Assembly (NCBI GenBank): GCA_015501585.1
Contig: JADNRY010000095.1
Span: 124,001 to 188,000 of the forward strand
DNA length: 64,000 bases
Source of the DNA: Rhodocollybia butyracea
Lineage: Eukaryota; Basidiomycota; Agaricomycetes; Agaricales; Omphalotaceae
Direction of reading: 5' to 3'
Positions 10,487-21,822 of this stretch are shown piece after piece. Positions within the stretch are counted from its first letter, which is position 1. Every line of letters begins with the position of its first letter. The notes under the pieces were generated by a model. That model was not told where the DNA came from, searched no databases, and saw nothing but the letters and a program-made list of their open reading frames with translations. The translations under genes and the position numbers were made by a program.

Positions 10487-12813
10487 TCAGAGATTCAGAT
10501 CCCAGGTCGACCTGATATCATCTGCAATCTTTTCTGCAAGTGCATCTGCCAGAGGTCAGGTCGATGACATTGTTAACAGTAAGAAGACATCACTTACAAA
10601 CAGTACTCTGAGGATGTCCGGGAGGGAGGATAGCAAAAGAGCTGGCATCTACGACTCGCAAATTTTGGACACCGATGACTCGTGCATGGGTGTCGACTAC
10701 CGCAAGGGGATCGCTGAGTGCACCCATCTTACAAGTCGCAGCTGCGTGCCAGATCGTCATCGAGGATTCCCTGATCACTTTCATCAGTTCTTCGTCTGTT
10801 TGGTATTGGGCACCCGGAAAAAACTCGGGACCGGAAAGACCACGTTGGACTGCTTTGGAAGCGAATACTTCTCTCACACGCTTGAACCCAGCAAGGAGAG
10901 TAGCTTGGTCGGAGGGATGATCTAGCCAGTTGGGATTGATGATGGGAAGGTCGTTTGTATCTGCGGAAATGATTGTGACATTTCCTCGGGATAGCGGAGC
11001 AACAAGACCAGCAGCAATAGTCCCGTAGTTCCCCGAGGTAGGTTGACTGGTAGCTGGCGAAGCTAAAGGCAGAACAATTTGTAAAAAGGCAGGAATGGCA
11101 ACATTAATACTAACAGAAATTCCCAAAGTATCCACTGGCACCAATGTACTGGATGGGGTTATAAGTCGATTTTAAAAACAACGTTGTATCCCATTACCTC
11201 TAGCTCAGGCCAGTCAGAAGGAAATTTTCTCGAGTCCAGAGAGTCTGGGAATTTTTCCCACGCTAAAAAGTCGGCGTTGTTGTTGCTCAAGGGGCCAGTT
11301 CCGTTCGTTTCCCAACGAGCAACGCTTTCAGCCTGGTAGACTGCATCCTGAGAACCCGTCAGGCCCTGGCCATGAAAAAGCCTAGTCCAACTTACGTTCA
11401 CAAAGCGAGTGGCACTATCGGTTGCAATAGGAAAGGTAACAGCAGCCAGGACATGATCCCACATATTCTGGATAATTTTTCAGTTATAGAACTAAAGTAA
11501 TGAAATGAAAGCCTACCTGTCCAACATTGACATTATCGACGATCACTGGGATTCTGAGTTTTTTCAAGGTTGTCGAAGGTCCAATTCCTGAATGGGAGTT
11601 GGGGGTAGTGAGTCTAATTGTCCAACCAGAGAAAATGAGAAAATGTTTAACCAGAAACCATTAGGAGTTGGGGAGATTGGAACGCTCCGGCCGACACGAC
11701 AACTTCCTTATTTGCTCTGATATTGAACATAGGAAAACCAGTTACGTTGACCTGAACACCGATCGCGTTTTTCCGAGTATCGAAGAGGATTTTCTTGGCC
11801 ATTGTTAAATCGAAAACTTTCAGATTTGTGCAATTCATAGAAGCAGTCAAATATGTCTCTTGCGAAGACGCTCTGAACGAGCCATCAGGATCGATAGTCA
11901 TTGGACAGTATTGGGCTCCCTTGAGTGTGCCAGAGCTAAAGTCTACAGCGGGACTGATTCCAATTTCATCAAATCCACTTGGCAAATAGCTGAAAATTGC
12001 TCAATAAACTGTAGTACAAATGGTTCGGCATTACCTAGAGAAGGGTTGCGCGTAATCGGGAAATGATACTTGTAGCGGTCCTCCAGTCGGAATAAAAGCA
12101 TCGGGATTGTATTCAGCTGTCGCGTTTTTTGCTCTGAGTTTTGTATTCGGAGGGGTAAAACGGACGCTTTTCTGGAAGTAAGGAAGGAAGTTGTGCCAGT
12201 TATAGCTCTGGTCTTGAACACTGTCTGCCCACAACTGCAAAGATCCGACAGTAGGCCTCTGGTAAAGCATGAAGTTTCGCGCTAGAATTTTTTGGTCATT
12301 GGTTCAATACCAAAAAAAGGAAGGTAAAATACCTGAGGTCCCACCCAAGGCCTTACCACGAGCATGATGTAAAGCTCTGTTGTCAGCACCTGAGAAAGGA
12401 ACGGTCCTGAAACCCCAATCGATGGCGGGGTCAATCTCGGAGCTGGAGGTCCCAATACCAAACAGGTCGCCAAATGGTGTTGATGACAGGGGGGCATTGT
12501 CGAGCTCGTAGAACGATCCGGCTTCAATGAGAGCTACGGTCACTGAAGAATCTTCCGCAAGTCGTGCGGCAACAGTCTGTCAACAAGTCTGATGGGTTTT
12601 GTTCGGACCTGCAACGGTGAAAACACTTACTATTCCGGCGGTTCCACCTCCAACGACAACGAAGTCAAACACCTGATCTTCACCAGTGAGGGTCGGTGCT
12701 AAACCACCGAGGGACGTTGGATCAAGATTTTTTCGGGAAACGAAAGCTGCCTTTAGAACGCCGGCGTAGACAAGGATGAGGCTCAGGGTGTATCGAAGAT
12801 TCAGCGGAAACAT
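10487..12813 (-). CDS. GMC oxidoreductase (aryl-alcohol oxidase-like), copy 2, apparently intact
   Basis: Starts MFPLNLRYTLSLILVYAG (signal-like), then DFVVVGGGTAGI with the FAD motif, SSVTVALIEAGSFYE, ALGGTSG, PTGGPLQVSFP, FQSPQLLMVSG joined by an intron of about 62 bp to IGPSTTL, MWDHVLA, DWPELE, YIGASGYFGNF on a 38-nt microexon, SQPTSGNYGTIAAGL, TIWHAAATCKMG and PPGHPQSTVYALAEKI. Two C-terminal histidines (WHA and GHP) are in the expected catalytic places. The stop is at 10487-10489, after a last exon that follows a 50-odd bp intron. All exons join in frame with GT-AG introns by hand. The expected role is FAD-dependent oxidation of an alcohol with hydrogen peroxide release outside the cell, supplying peroxidases; the substrate is unknown. 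Roughly 600 residues, normal for the family. Confidence 0.85.
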
Positions 12814-12859
12814 AATGTGTCAGTGAATGGGCGAAGTAAACGCTAGGGATTTGCTTTTT

Positions 12860-12860
<1 letters not shown>

Positions 12861-12892
<32 letters not shown>
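12861..12892 (+). repeat. Poly-T tract of about 32 bases
   Basis: An uninterrupted T run just upstream of the GMC copy 2 start, on its promoter side. Its length is liable to sequencing and replication slippage. No retroelement body is visible next to it. Confidence 0.8.
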
Positions 12893-12893
<1 letters not shown>

Positions 12894-12979
12894 TAGCATT
12901 GTTCATTCGAGTGATGCACATGTAGAGTTCGGTATTGGGCCTTCTAGCAGGTTACACAAAAGCCGTGGGGTCAGGCTGA

Positions 12980-13530
12980 CGTTAATAGATCGCTTACCAC
13001 TGTAACTGTACCTATTCTGCTTCGTTCACCTTCAGTGGGAGTCAAAACCCGAACTTAGCAAGCGCTTAACCGGGACCGGATTTTTTGTCTATGTAAAATA
13101 GACGCCTGTTGATCACCATGGATGTCGCGGAAAGTCCGTGGTCCCAAGCAGCAACTTGACGTAGTGCCTTATCGACCGTGCTCCGCTCGTGGGCAGTTTC
13201 TTGGTAAGACTGTTTACTTCTAAAGAACTCGTGGAAGGCAGTACATTTCGTTTCTCGCTGAAGCCGCAACCTCGGTCCTCGAGTAGGGGACTGTTCTAGA
13301 CCTAGGTACGCATTCCATGTCTTCGAACACAGGAAATAATCTTAATTGGTAGCAATAAATAGCTGTATATAGTGTCTGATCGACCACGCTCGGCTTATCG
13401 ATCCACTCTTTCAGTCTCTTGGTGGGCCTAGGCTCGTGGAAGACAGTAAATTCTAACCCCAACTGCCTCGATGTCAAGGTCCTATCCGCCCTGGCCTGAT
13501 CTGTTACCTTCAGCGACTCGAGCAAGGTCA
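12980..13530. repeat. Upstream GMC module with a partial internal duplication
   Basis: Besides the match to 10095-10335, two parts of this region resemble each other: about 13150-13260 and 13375-13455 share a CGACC-GTGCTCC/CGCTC word, TTTC-TTGGT and CTCGTGGAAG-CAGTA in the same order. Open frames on the minus strand here have no recognisable domains. Confidence 0.35.
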
Positions 13531-14078
13531 GGTCATGCGTACAAACGCTTCACTCGTCACGCGTCAAGAGCGAGCAATAAATCCGTTGATAACATCTCGA
13601 AAAAAGAACTATAGCAAACGGCCAGTAGACTATGTACTATGTAAGTAAATATCGCTGCTTCAAACCAAAGAAGCAAGCAAAAAGATAATCGAAGAAACGA
13701 TATTGTACATGGTACACTCAACATCAATATAAATAGTGAAAGCATGTACTTACAATATACATGTTCCGGGAGTCGAGAAGAGTACAGAGAGAGAGAAAAA
13801 GCAGTAAATGTGTGTATATCATCTAAGTTATTAGTTAGGTTCCGCGCGGAGGAGAGAGAATAGGGAGCTCAGGAGGAGGTGAGTAAGTATGTATGTAGGT
13901 AAAATGCTATCCGATAGAGCGAAAATATATTTATCGAGATGAGAAGAGATAAAATCCACAAACGCAATAAGATGGAGAGGAAGTAACGATTAAAAAAGAA
14001 AAAGGACAGAGCACAGAAACACCAAAGTACACAAAAGGAAAATGGATATCGTGAATAGACGTCGAAGGGATTTCGTAT
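13531..14078. other. Purine-rich intergenic sequence 3' of the aminopeptidase gene
   Basis: Rich in GAGAGA, AAAGAA and GTATGTA words. No gene is recognised; part is presumably the aminopeptidase 3' UTR. Confidence 0.4.
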
Positions 14079-17000
14079 CTAGCCCCACTCGACGGTGAGT
14101 CCTCCAGGAGCGGGGTTGGCCAGACCGATCTGTCGTTGGGATTCCCGTCTCAGCCAGGCTGCCGCGCGTTTGTCATCTTTGAGATGAGGCGCGAGGATAT
14201 CATAACATCGTGAATTGTGGTCCTATAAGTTCCGAGTTACAGTGTCAGAACCACAACTGGGGAGAATTAGGAATGACTAGCGTACCTTCAACCACTGCTT
14301 CTCCTCCTTCGTAAGCATACTTTCTTTGACCATCCGTGTCTGAATTGGCACGCAGGTGAGACGTTCGAATCCGAGCCAAATATCGCCGTTGAAGTTTCCT
14401 CTAGTCTGCGAGAAGTGAAGGGAAGGTGAGATAACGTAAAGAGAGTGTAGTAGTAACTGAAGAAGGCTTACCTTGAACCTGCGTACTATAAGTGCGGATT
14501 CGATCCGCATACCCCATTTACCGGTCAAGTCTAAGAGACACGCCGACGAGTTAGTTCAGCTTCGGGATAAGATAAACTATACAGGAAGAGGGACTTACAA
14601 TAACCGGGTTCGTTAGTGACTACATGACCGGGGACTAAAGGGACCTGACTGGAGAAGCCCTGGGGTCCTTCGTGGACTGTAAGGAAAGAACCGAATCCAT
14701 GCCCCGTTCCATGCTAAAGCACGCACAAATTCAGCCATTGGGTGATCACAATCATGAACGGGACGGAATACACACCAGATAGTTCATGCCATCTTTCCAC
14801 AGTGCTCTCCGCGCAAGGACATCGAGCTGGTGCCCAGATGTTCCCTCTGGAAATACTGCGCTGTCAATGGCGATCTGTTCAGAAGACCCAAGTCAGCGAG
14901 GAGAGAAAACAACTAAAAAAGGGAAAGGAGGTAGGACGTACGTGGCCTTGCAGGACGCGAGTATACGCCTCGCACTGATCAGGATCTGGTCGGCCGAAGT
15001 GCACCGTCCTGGTGGTATCACATGTGCCATCGAGATATTGCCCGCCAGAATCACTGGCAAAGAAAAGGCAGTCAAAATCTGATCCGACGGAGCGAAGGGA
15101 CACAAAAAAAGAAACACGCACTTGAGATAAGGAAGATTCCGGTGAATCATATCCGTGTCGTACTTTTTCGGCGCATAGTGGGGTAACGCAGCGTTGGGGC
15201 CGGACGCGGAGATGTTCTGGTACGCGAGACCCATAAAGTGTTTTGCTTTACGCCGGAATTCGGTTAGACGATGTGCGGCCTCCCATTCGGTGATGTCGTA
15301 GCCTTGGCTGAGTTTCTCGTCTAGCCAGGCGAGGAAGCGGACCTAGAAGTGGGGAACAACGACAACGTGAGTCGAGGAAGAGCGGTGATTTGAGAGTTGG
15401 TAGGAAGCTTACGTAGCAGACACCGTCTCTGAGGTATGCCCTTCGCAATCCCTCAAGCTCGACTTCGTTCTTCTGGGACATCATATGTTCGACCTGCGAG
15501 GGAAGAACGGTACATCGGAAATGGGTGAGCACCAACGAAACGGTGTATGAGGTTTGGGGTGAGATGATGATCTACGCGAAAGAATCCGAAAAAAGAGTCA
15601 AATTTTTTTTGAATAACAAAAGATAAATATAGCAAAGAGACGTTACCTTTCCCTCCCGATTCCACTCCCTATGCCTCAAAAACGCCCATATATCAACATA
15701 ATCTCTTCTTTCTACTCCGATATTCGCTAGATACGCAGCCACTTTCTCGTCCACTTTTGATTTTTCGAGGAAGAGCACTGCGCTGTCGAGGCTCACGAAG
15801 AGGTATGCGTGGAATAATGGGTTGTAGGGGATGTCGGAGCCACGCATGTTGAGTAACCAGGCTTTTGACGGAGAGGCATTAATGAGTTAATGAGTTTAGG
15901 AAGAACGATGGAGAGAAAGGAAGGAAAGGCGTACCAATAGAATCGAGCGAGGTGATGAGGGTTGCGATGTTGATCTGACTGGGTTTGGGTTCTTGTGAAC
16001 GCGAGTACTGGGAAACATCTGGTGGTTGGGAATGGATCCAGTCTCTGAGTCTACGGATTTTCGAAGTAGCGTCTTCACCTAGATAGAATAGGATAAGAAC
16101 GGTGTGTCAAAGAAAAAGGGAATAAAGCTAACCAGTAAACTCAATCGGATGCAAAAACACCGGCTCCCTCGACTTGGGTGGCTTTTCCTTCCAAACAATG
16201 TCAACCAGGTTCTGGATCGGGTAGACGAGCTTTGTCCCACGGCTAGCGAGCTTGGTATTGACGAGCGTGGCTTTCTCGTACGAGATCATACGCCCGTCGA
16301 TACCGATCTTGCAATTCGCAATCCGAGGATATTCCTGTCAGCAAAAGGCAAACCATGTGTGTGAGCGCCACCAGCGAGGGTTGAAAGGTAAGAGGCGTTA
16401 CGCACCACGAGCCATTCTATCCAGTCTTTCGGGCTCCCGGATCCACCGGCTCGAACGAGTGTCCAATTGTGGTCAAGTTGGCTCCGAGCTTGTTCCCAGT
16501 ATCTAGAGTCCGTAACGAGGTATGCGGCGTCCAATGTGACGATTGCCTGACCTGCAGAACCCGTGAAGCTAGAGAAAAGAAAAGGATCAGATGGCTTGTT
16601 CATTTGGACGAGGATTATTACAAAGACTTGCCCTGAAATGTACTTGCGTCGCTGGTCACTTGAGGATACGTATTCTGACCCGTGAGCATCTTCGCTGGGT
16701 ATGATACTGAGTAGAGAGTATTTTGGTTAGACGAAGGAATCATATTAACGAATGGACATACTAGATCTGCAACGGGTCTTTCTCCTTCCCCATAAGCCTC
16801 CGCAGTTCTTCCAATCGCTCAGACGTATCAACCCGTTCATTAATCGACTCCTCCGGATTAAGCTTGCGTTCCAGCGCAGAGCCTACAAGTGTGCTGGACG
16901 AATCTGTCGGACCGAGATTTCCAAGCTTGGGCCGTATCGGCAGCACGGTCTCGTTGGAACGCGCACTGCGGTGGGTGCGCTGTGTGGAGCGACTGTTTTT

Positions 17001-17771
17001 GGAGCTGCCACTCATTTTCGTGTCTTGGGTATCACGAGTGTTGCTACGTTCGAGATGGGGATCCCTGCTACGGGGTATCGAATCCTGGGTATTGCTGCGC
17101 GAAAGATTCCCATCCCTATGCATACTCCGTGGTTGCGTATCCCGGGTATTACTCCGGGAGAGCTCGGCCTCTCTACTCCGTGGCAGCGTATCTCTAGTAT
17201 TACTCCGGCCGAGAGTCTTGGACGTACCACTCACGCCAGACATCTGCGTCGTCTTGGTGTTACTGCGTGCTGGCGGCAGATACTCCGGCAATGTGCCCTC
17301 CATCATCGAGCCCTTTTCGGTCATTTCTCTCTCTGCCTCTGCTTCTGCCTCCTTCTCCTTGTTCTTCTTGCCGATACCCCAGCCGTACCCCCATTTCACC
17401 TTTTTGGTGCCGGTCATGGTGTTCGAGCGGACAAGGCGTGGCTTAGCGTCCTTATTGTCCTTGCCTTTGCGCGAAGGCAGCACCGGAAGCGCATCTACAG
17501 GTATATCGTCGTATTTCTCCGAATCCGAAACGAAAGTAAGCGCATCGACATCTCTAAGTGGTCCCATATCTCGTTTAGCGGGTACAGTGCCTTGAGAAGA
17601 GTATGAATGTGCTCTTGACATCTGAGAGGGGGTAAACGATGAAGAATAGGAAGAATTGGTATATGGCCCGCCCTCTGGGTGTGCGCTAGAAAATGATAAT
17701 CGCCGACGTGGTTTGTTTCCGGTGAATGGGAAACATATTGGCGGCGGAGGAGGAGGAGGCGGGGGCGCCAT
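14079..17771 (-). CDS. Xaa-Pro aminopeptidase (M24B) with long repetitive N-terminal region
   Basis: At least a dozen exons. Exon 1 (17771-16762) encodes a proline run, a charged low-complexity region and five or so units of the type RSNTRDTxPRSR, then runs without a break into [16 protein letters not shown], the normal start of cytosolic aminopeptidase P. After a phase-2 intron come [12 protein letters not shown] and [15 protein letters not shown]. The pita-bread metal ligands are visible: [16 protein letters not shown] (two Asp), [10 protein letters not shown] (His), VTNEPGY (Glu) and [10 protein letters not shown] (Glu). The last exon ends [15 protein letters not shown] then TAG. The enzyme removes N-terminal residues preceding proline, using two metal ions, usually manganese. 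The roughly 310-residue N-terminal extension is unusual for the family and looks disordered. Middle exons are duplicated as a pseudogene at 42.0-43.1 kb, and the exon 1/2 boundary at 59.9 kb. Confidence 0.87.
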
Positions 17772-19690
17772 GGAAGTAGGAAGTCAAGATGGCCTGAAAA
17801 CCTCTCACGAAAGTGAGATGACTGTTACTATCACTACACGAGGCAAGGAACTTTGCATCCCAAAAAAAAAATGAGGCCACGTGAACTGTTTTCTTTTTCG
17901 GATCAATTTGAAAGCATCCGCGGCACGATCTCATAGTCAACCAAACATCCGTCTCTTGCGCTGCCAACTTTAAGTTGGTAAAACCTGATGCCCGCTACGC
18001 GTTGACGACCAACACTCAGTACTCAACGTACTCAACGTCAACAATGACGGAGACACACGTCTAGCAAAGATCAAAAAAAGCCTCGCTTCCCATGCATGTG
18101 TGGCATGTTACAAATTCTGCTTGCTTTCTGCCTTGACGCTTTCAGCAGGTTATACTCTCAGGTACTACAACTGCAAGTTCCGACCTATAGGATCTTCGAC
18201 CTTCTTCGGCGCATACAAATCTACTAGCCTTATCACCGGGTCCAGTTAAAAATAACAAAGAAACAACTTCTAAGTTCTGCGAAAGCCGAAACCGCTCCGA
18301 TAGCTTTCAAATAACCTGGTCTGATAACGAGTCACCGTTTTGGATGCTTGGGTCGGGTGACGAAACAAAAGAACCAAGTGAACATGTCGCCAAGTCCAGC
18401 AAGTTCCAATGGTCACATCGCAAGCGAAGCGCGTGTTCCAAACTTCGTCAAAGAGGACAAGAAGTTCCAAGAACTCACGGAAAAAGACGAAGCCATACCC
18501 AACTTGGTAAAATTACTAGCTTCCTTCTGGTGTCTTGCCCTTCTATGGACTGAAAGTACCGAACACGAGGTCTGGATTGGCTTGAGAAGGCTCCCACCAA
18601 CCCACCAATTATAACGTCTACTGGCGAATGGTAAATACCCTCTGGTTATGATTATGGTTGTCGAATGGTTTAATTAACGCGGAGTGCTGTTTACCTGTTT
18701 CACAAGTTCCGCCGATCTACAAAGTTCCCACCTTGAGATTACTGCGGTTGACTGCGGTGCACCCCAATGTGGTAGGTACGTACCGTGAGTCGTGACGCAT
18801 GAGTGAAAGAGATCACTGGGTTGCAGCACCAGGATGACGATGGTGCGTGGTTTGGGGTTTGTTGAACGTCAACGATCTGTATAGTTATTAACCGACTGCT
18901 CAGTCGCCGTCAATGTCAGGCTCAACGTTCAACACACGCCCTTGGGCAAGAGCTACATCCAGCTGGGTGCGGCCATGGCATACTCCTCTCTAACACCGTC
19001 CTGCCTCTCCCACTGTACTGATCCCTCACGAAACCTCAAGCTTCAAGGCCCCATGACCACCTCATCGATGCATCCAAGATGAAGATCGATCTCAGCAAGT
19101 TTTTGACAGAAACAGCGCAGGAACTAGACGCTATCATATTAAGATTAATATTAAAGCACGTCATAGGATACACCCTCACGCCTATTCAAACGACTCGCGC
19201 TTGGCCCCGGTATCTATAGGTTATATGTTACAGTAGGTTATGTATGCGAGGCAAGTATGAAAGGCAAGTAAGTATGCAAGCGCTTCAAGCTTTACGCGCG
19301 CGCGGCTCAAGCTTAAGCCTGGCGATTGCCCTTCTACCCTTTCGATTTCCATTTCGTTCCTTCGACTTGCTTCAACCTATTAATGTTTTAGTAACGCTCA
19401 TATCATGGACTCACGGACTCACGGACTCACGGCTGGGGCCTGGGTCTGGGGTTGTGGGGCATATCGCATATCGAACGACAGCACTTAAGGCTCAAGACTC
19501 AGGAGACCCGGGTGATTCCCTCGAGAATACTCCCTTATCGATTTATGGATGAAATTTAGGGGATATTTCTGGGGTGAAAATCGCGTGAAAAGTTCTAGAA
19601 TCTAACAACAACTCTTTTACTATCTTTCACCAGTATCGTACCTATACATACGTATATTTCTTCCCAGAACCCTCTCTGTCGATCGCGAAT
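17772..19690. other. Largely non-coding; one doubtful plus-strand exon
   Basis: Promoter side of the aminopeptidase gene. A plus-strand frame beginning MSPSPASSNGHIASEAR (18384) runs about 40 codons to a possible donor GTAAAATT near 18507. I could not find a following exon or a family, so it is not called. The rest shows no gene. Confidence 0.35.
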
Positions 19691-20031
19691 ATGAAAAGTG
19701 GGGCTGCACAGCCTGGAGAAGTAACGAAAGTCAGGTCCAAGGTACGTTATCTTCCGAATCTTCCGAATCCGAGATCTATTGTCGATAACGATCTCCTCTC
19801 TCTTCTAATCTTGTGACCATCACACCTCAACCCCTCACCCCATACCTACGCTCTCAACCGCTCTCACCTCGTTCTGTTGTTCTTTAATTCCTCTAATATG
19901 CCCGGTAATTCACACATCTACGATGGTATAACTTTGTTTCACTGAATGGAGAAGGAGATGCTCTGTATGCGGTGATCAGCGCCGATGTACGCGCTGAGAT
20001 ACATGATATGCGACCGGGTAGTGATAGATAG
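19691..20031 (+). CDS. Small unrecognised gene, conserved in both duplicate copies (tentative)
   Basis: Exon-like ATG segment 19691-19741 encodes MKSGAAQPGEVTKVRSK and is followed by a good donor, GTACGTTAT. A second coding-like segment, 19933-20031, reads FVSLNGEGDALYAVISADV and ends at TAG. Both segments recur at 43228-43278 and 43471-43569 with mostly silent or conservative changes, including an identical 51-base first exon. I could not place the acceptor between them with confidence and do not recognise a family. Function unknown. Confidence 0.35.
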
Positions 20032-20980
20032 TTAATACATGCTCGTTAATGTTAATGTTGCCAGTTGGAGCGAGCGTTTTAGCGATAGTTTTCAAAGCGA
20101 TATGGTAAACTTAAGCCGCTTGACAGCCAAGGTCGACAGCTCAACAGCTCCAAGGTCTCGAAACAGAAAGCACCTGAAAGTACGTTGCCTGTGCCGTCTT
20201 TCGGAGGACCTTCTAGTACACGATTCATTCAACACCATCTACAATTGCGAGAATAACTGGTACTCATTACTAATTAGACTCGGACCGGGACAGCATACAT
20301 GGCAGATGGCGGGTCTGCTTTCCGGCCAAATACTTGGAGTGCATTTTTACGAACACTACGGGGTTCAAGGAAGGATCCAATCCCACTCGAATTTGCTAAT
20401 TGTGTATTCACTGGAGTAGGTACTCCGGTCGAACCTGCCTTAGTCAGTCACGTGGTAGCGTATCATAGTAGACACGTTGTTCATTTAGGATATCTCAGGT
20501 CATACAATCATAATCTAGTCGATATATCCTCGGCAGACCACTCTGGCCCACTCCACCACGGTCCACTAACAAACACCTTAGACCAAAAGCTCGATCTGGA
20601 AGTATTTCCGTCTTATAGCTAGCTCTCAAGTTTAGACCTTTGATAAGTATTATAATTTATAGGTAGTTATAATTTCAAATGCATGGTTAACTGAGATTTC
20701 TCAAATCCAAGTTGCAACTGAGTAGACTCTAATAGGAGATCTCGGAACCCTAACTTGAAGTTCACCTCAGGCTCTCTGTGACAGCACAGGAGCCCTCCAG
20801 GACTAGATGTTTAGTTATTCCAGTGCATGTGTGACATGAGTGATTTACTATTTAGCATGAGGAAGTGGACACGAGGAGCCTGAGGTCAGAGTGAAAGCTT
20901 CGAGGTTGCAACCTTTTCCTGTCAGTATTATCTGTTGATGCCCTTAACTTGCCTTAAAGATATAAGACTTTTCCTAGCCT

Positions 20981-21302
20981 GCAAAACGTGGGTGAGCTGG
21001 AGCCACTATCAGGCACCATACAGCCGTTTCCAGCGGCTCCCAGCGGCCCCCAGCACTGTACAGTGCCGGAAAGCGGCTTCCCGTCCATACACGTTTTGCT
21101 GATGCCTAGGATACACATAATTGAGCCCGGCGGTACTTTGCCAGTACAGTAGTACTTCTACCACTTTGAATTTACAAACATCAGGCTTCATCAGCAAAAC
21201 GTGTATGCACGGGAAGCTGCTTTCCGGCACTTTCCGGCACTGTCCAACGCTGGAATCGGCTGTATGGTGCCTGACAACGGCTCCAGTTCACCCACGTTTT
21301 GC
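20981..21302. mobile_element. Foldback-type pair of inverted ~110-bp arms
   Basis: Arm 1 (20981-21099) and arm 2 (21194-21302) are inverted copies of one another and share CAGGCACCATACAGCCG, CAGTGCCGGAAAG and CATACACGTTTTGC in reverse order. Each arm also begins with GCAAAACGTG and ends with CACGTTTTGC, so each could be a small element by itself. The paralogous region at 43.99-44.06 kb lacks both arms, while matching the sequences on either side and the spacer. Confidence 0.75.
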
Positions 21303-21822
21303 TGATGCTTGGAAAAGGATTTGAGGACAGCGCTTCAAACTTGGTTATTTTGGATAGTAGACATATGAGGTCGTCACCCCTCTACACTAAATTTTCACCT
21401 GTGCCATCTGAAGTATAGACTTGTGTAGTAAACAATATAGATACTACTGTATCCTGTATGCAAACTTAACTATCTTTCGATTACTTAATTACCTCAATAC
21501 CATTACCAGTACACAGTCACATACTTAGCCTTTGTGATGCTCTTTGTGTGAAAATCTAAGCATTTGGAGAAATCACAAACACCTTAGACTGTTCCGGTCT
21601 CGTCTTTTGTGATAACACTGCCAGTGGTCGATGATCAGGCTAAATTTGCCTCATCTTTTGTGATGACCGTGATGACACCGGTCAATGATCATACTAAATA
21701 TGGCCCCCCATGCTAAATTTGGCTCTCGTTGTACTGCCAAATCTGGTGATCCCGGACAGGATAGACACTCATATGCCAGGGCTCTCGGGTTTTCCTTCCC
21801 CTCGTTTTGTACTTTCTACTTC

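Noticed and set aside
16752..17606. Long plus-strand open frames (up to 284 codons) opposite the aminopeptidase first exon
   Set aside because: They are antisense shadows of the repetitive exon 1, whose codon pattern keeps the opposite strand open. No domain or splice support.
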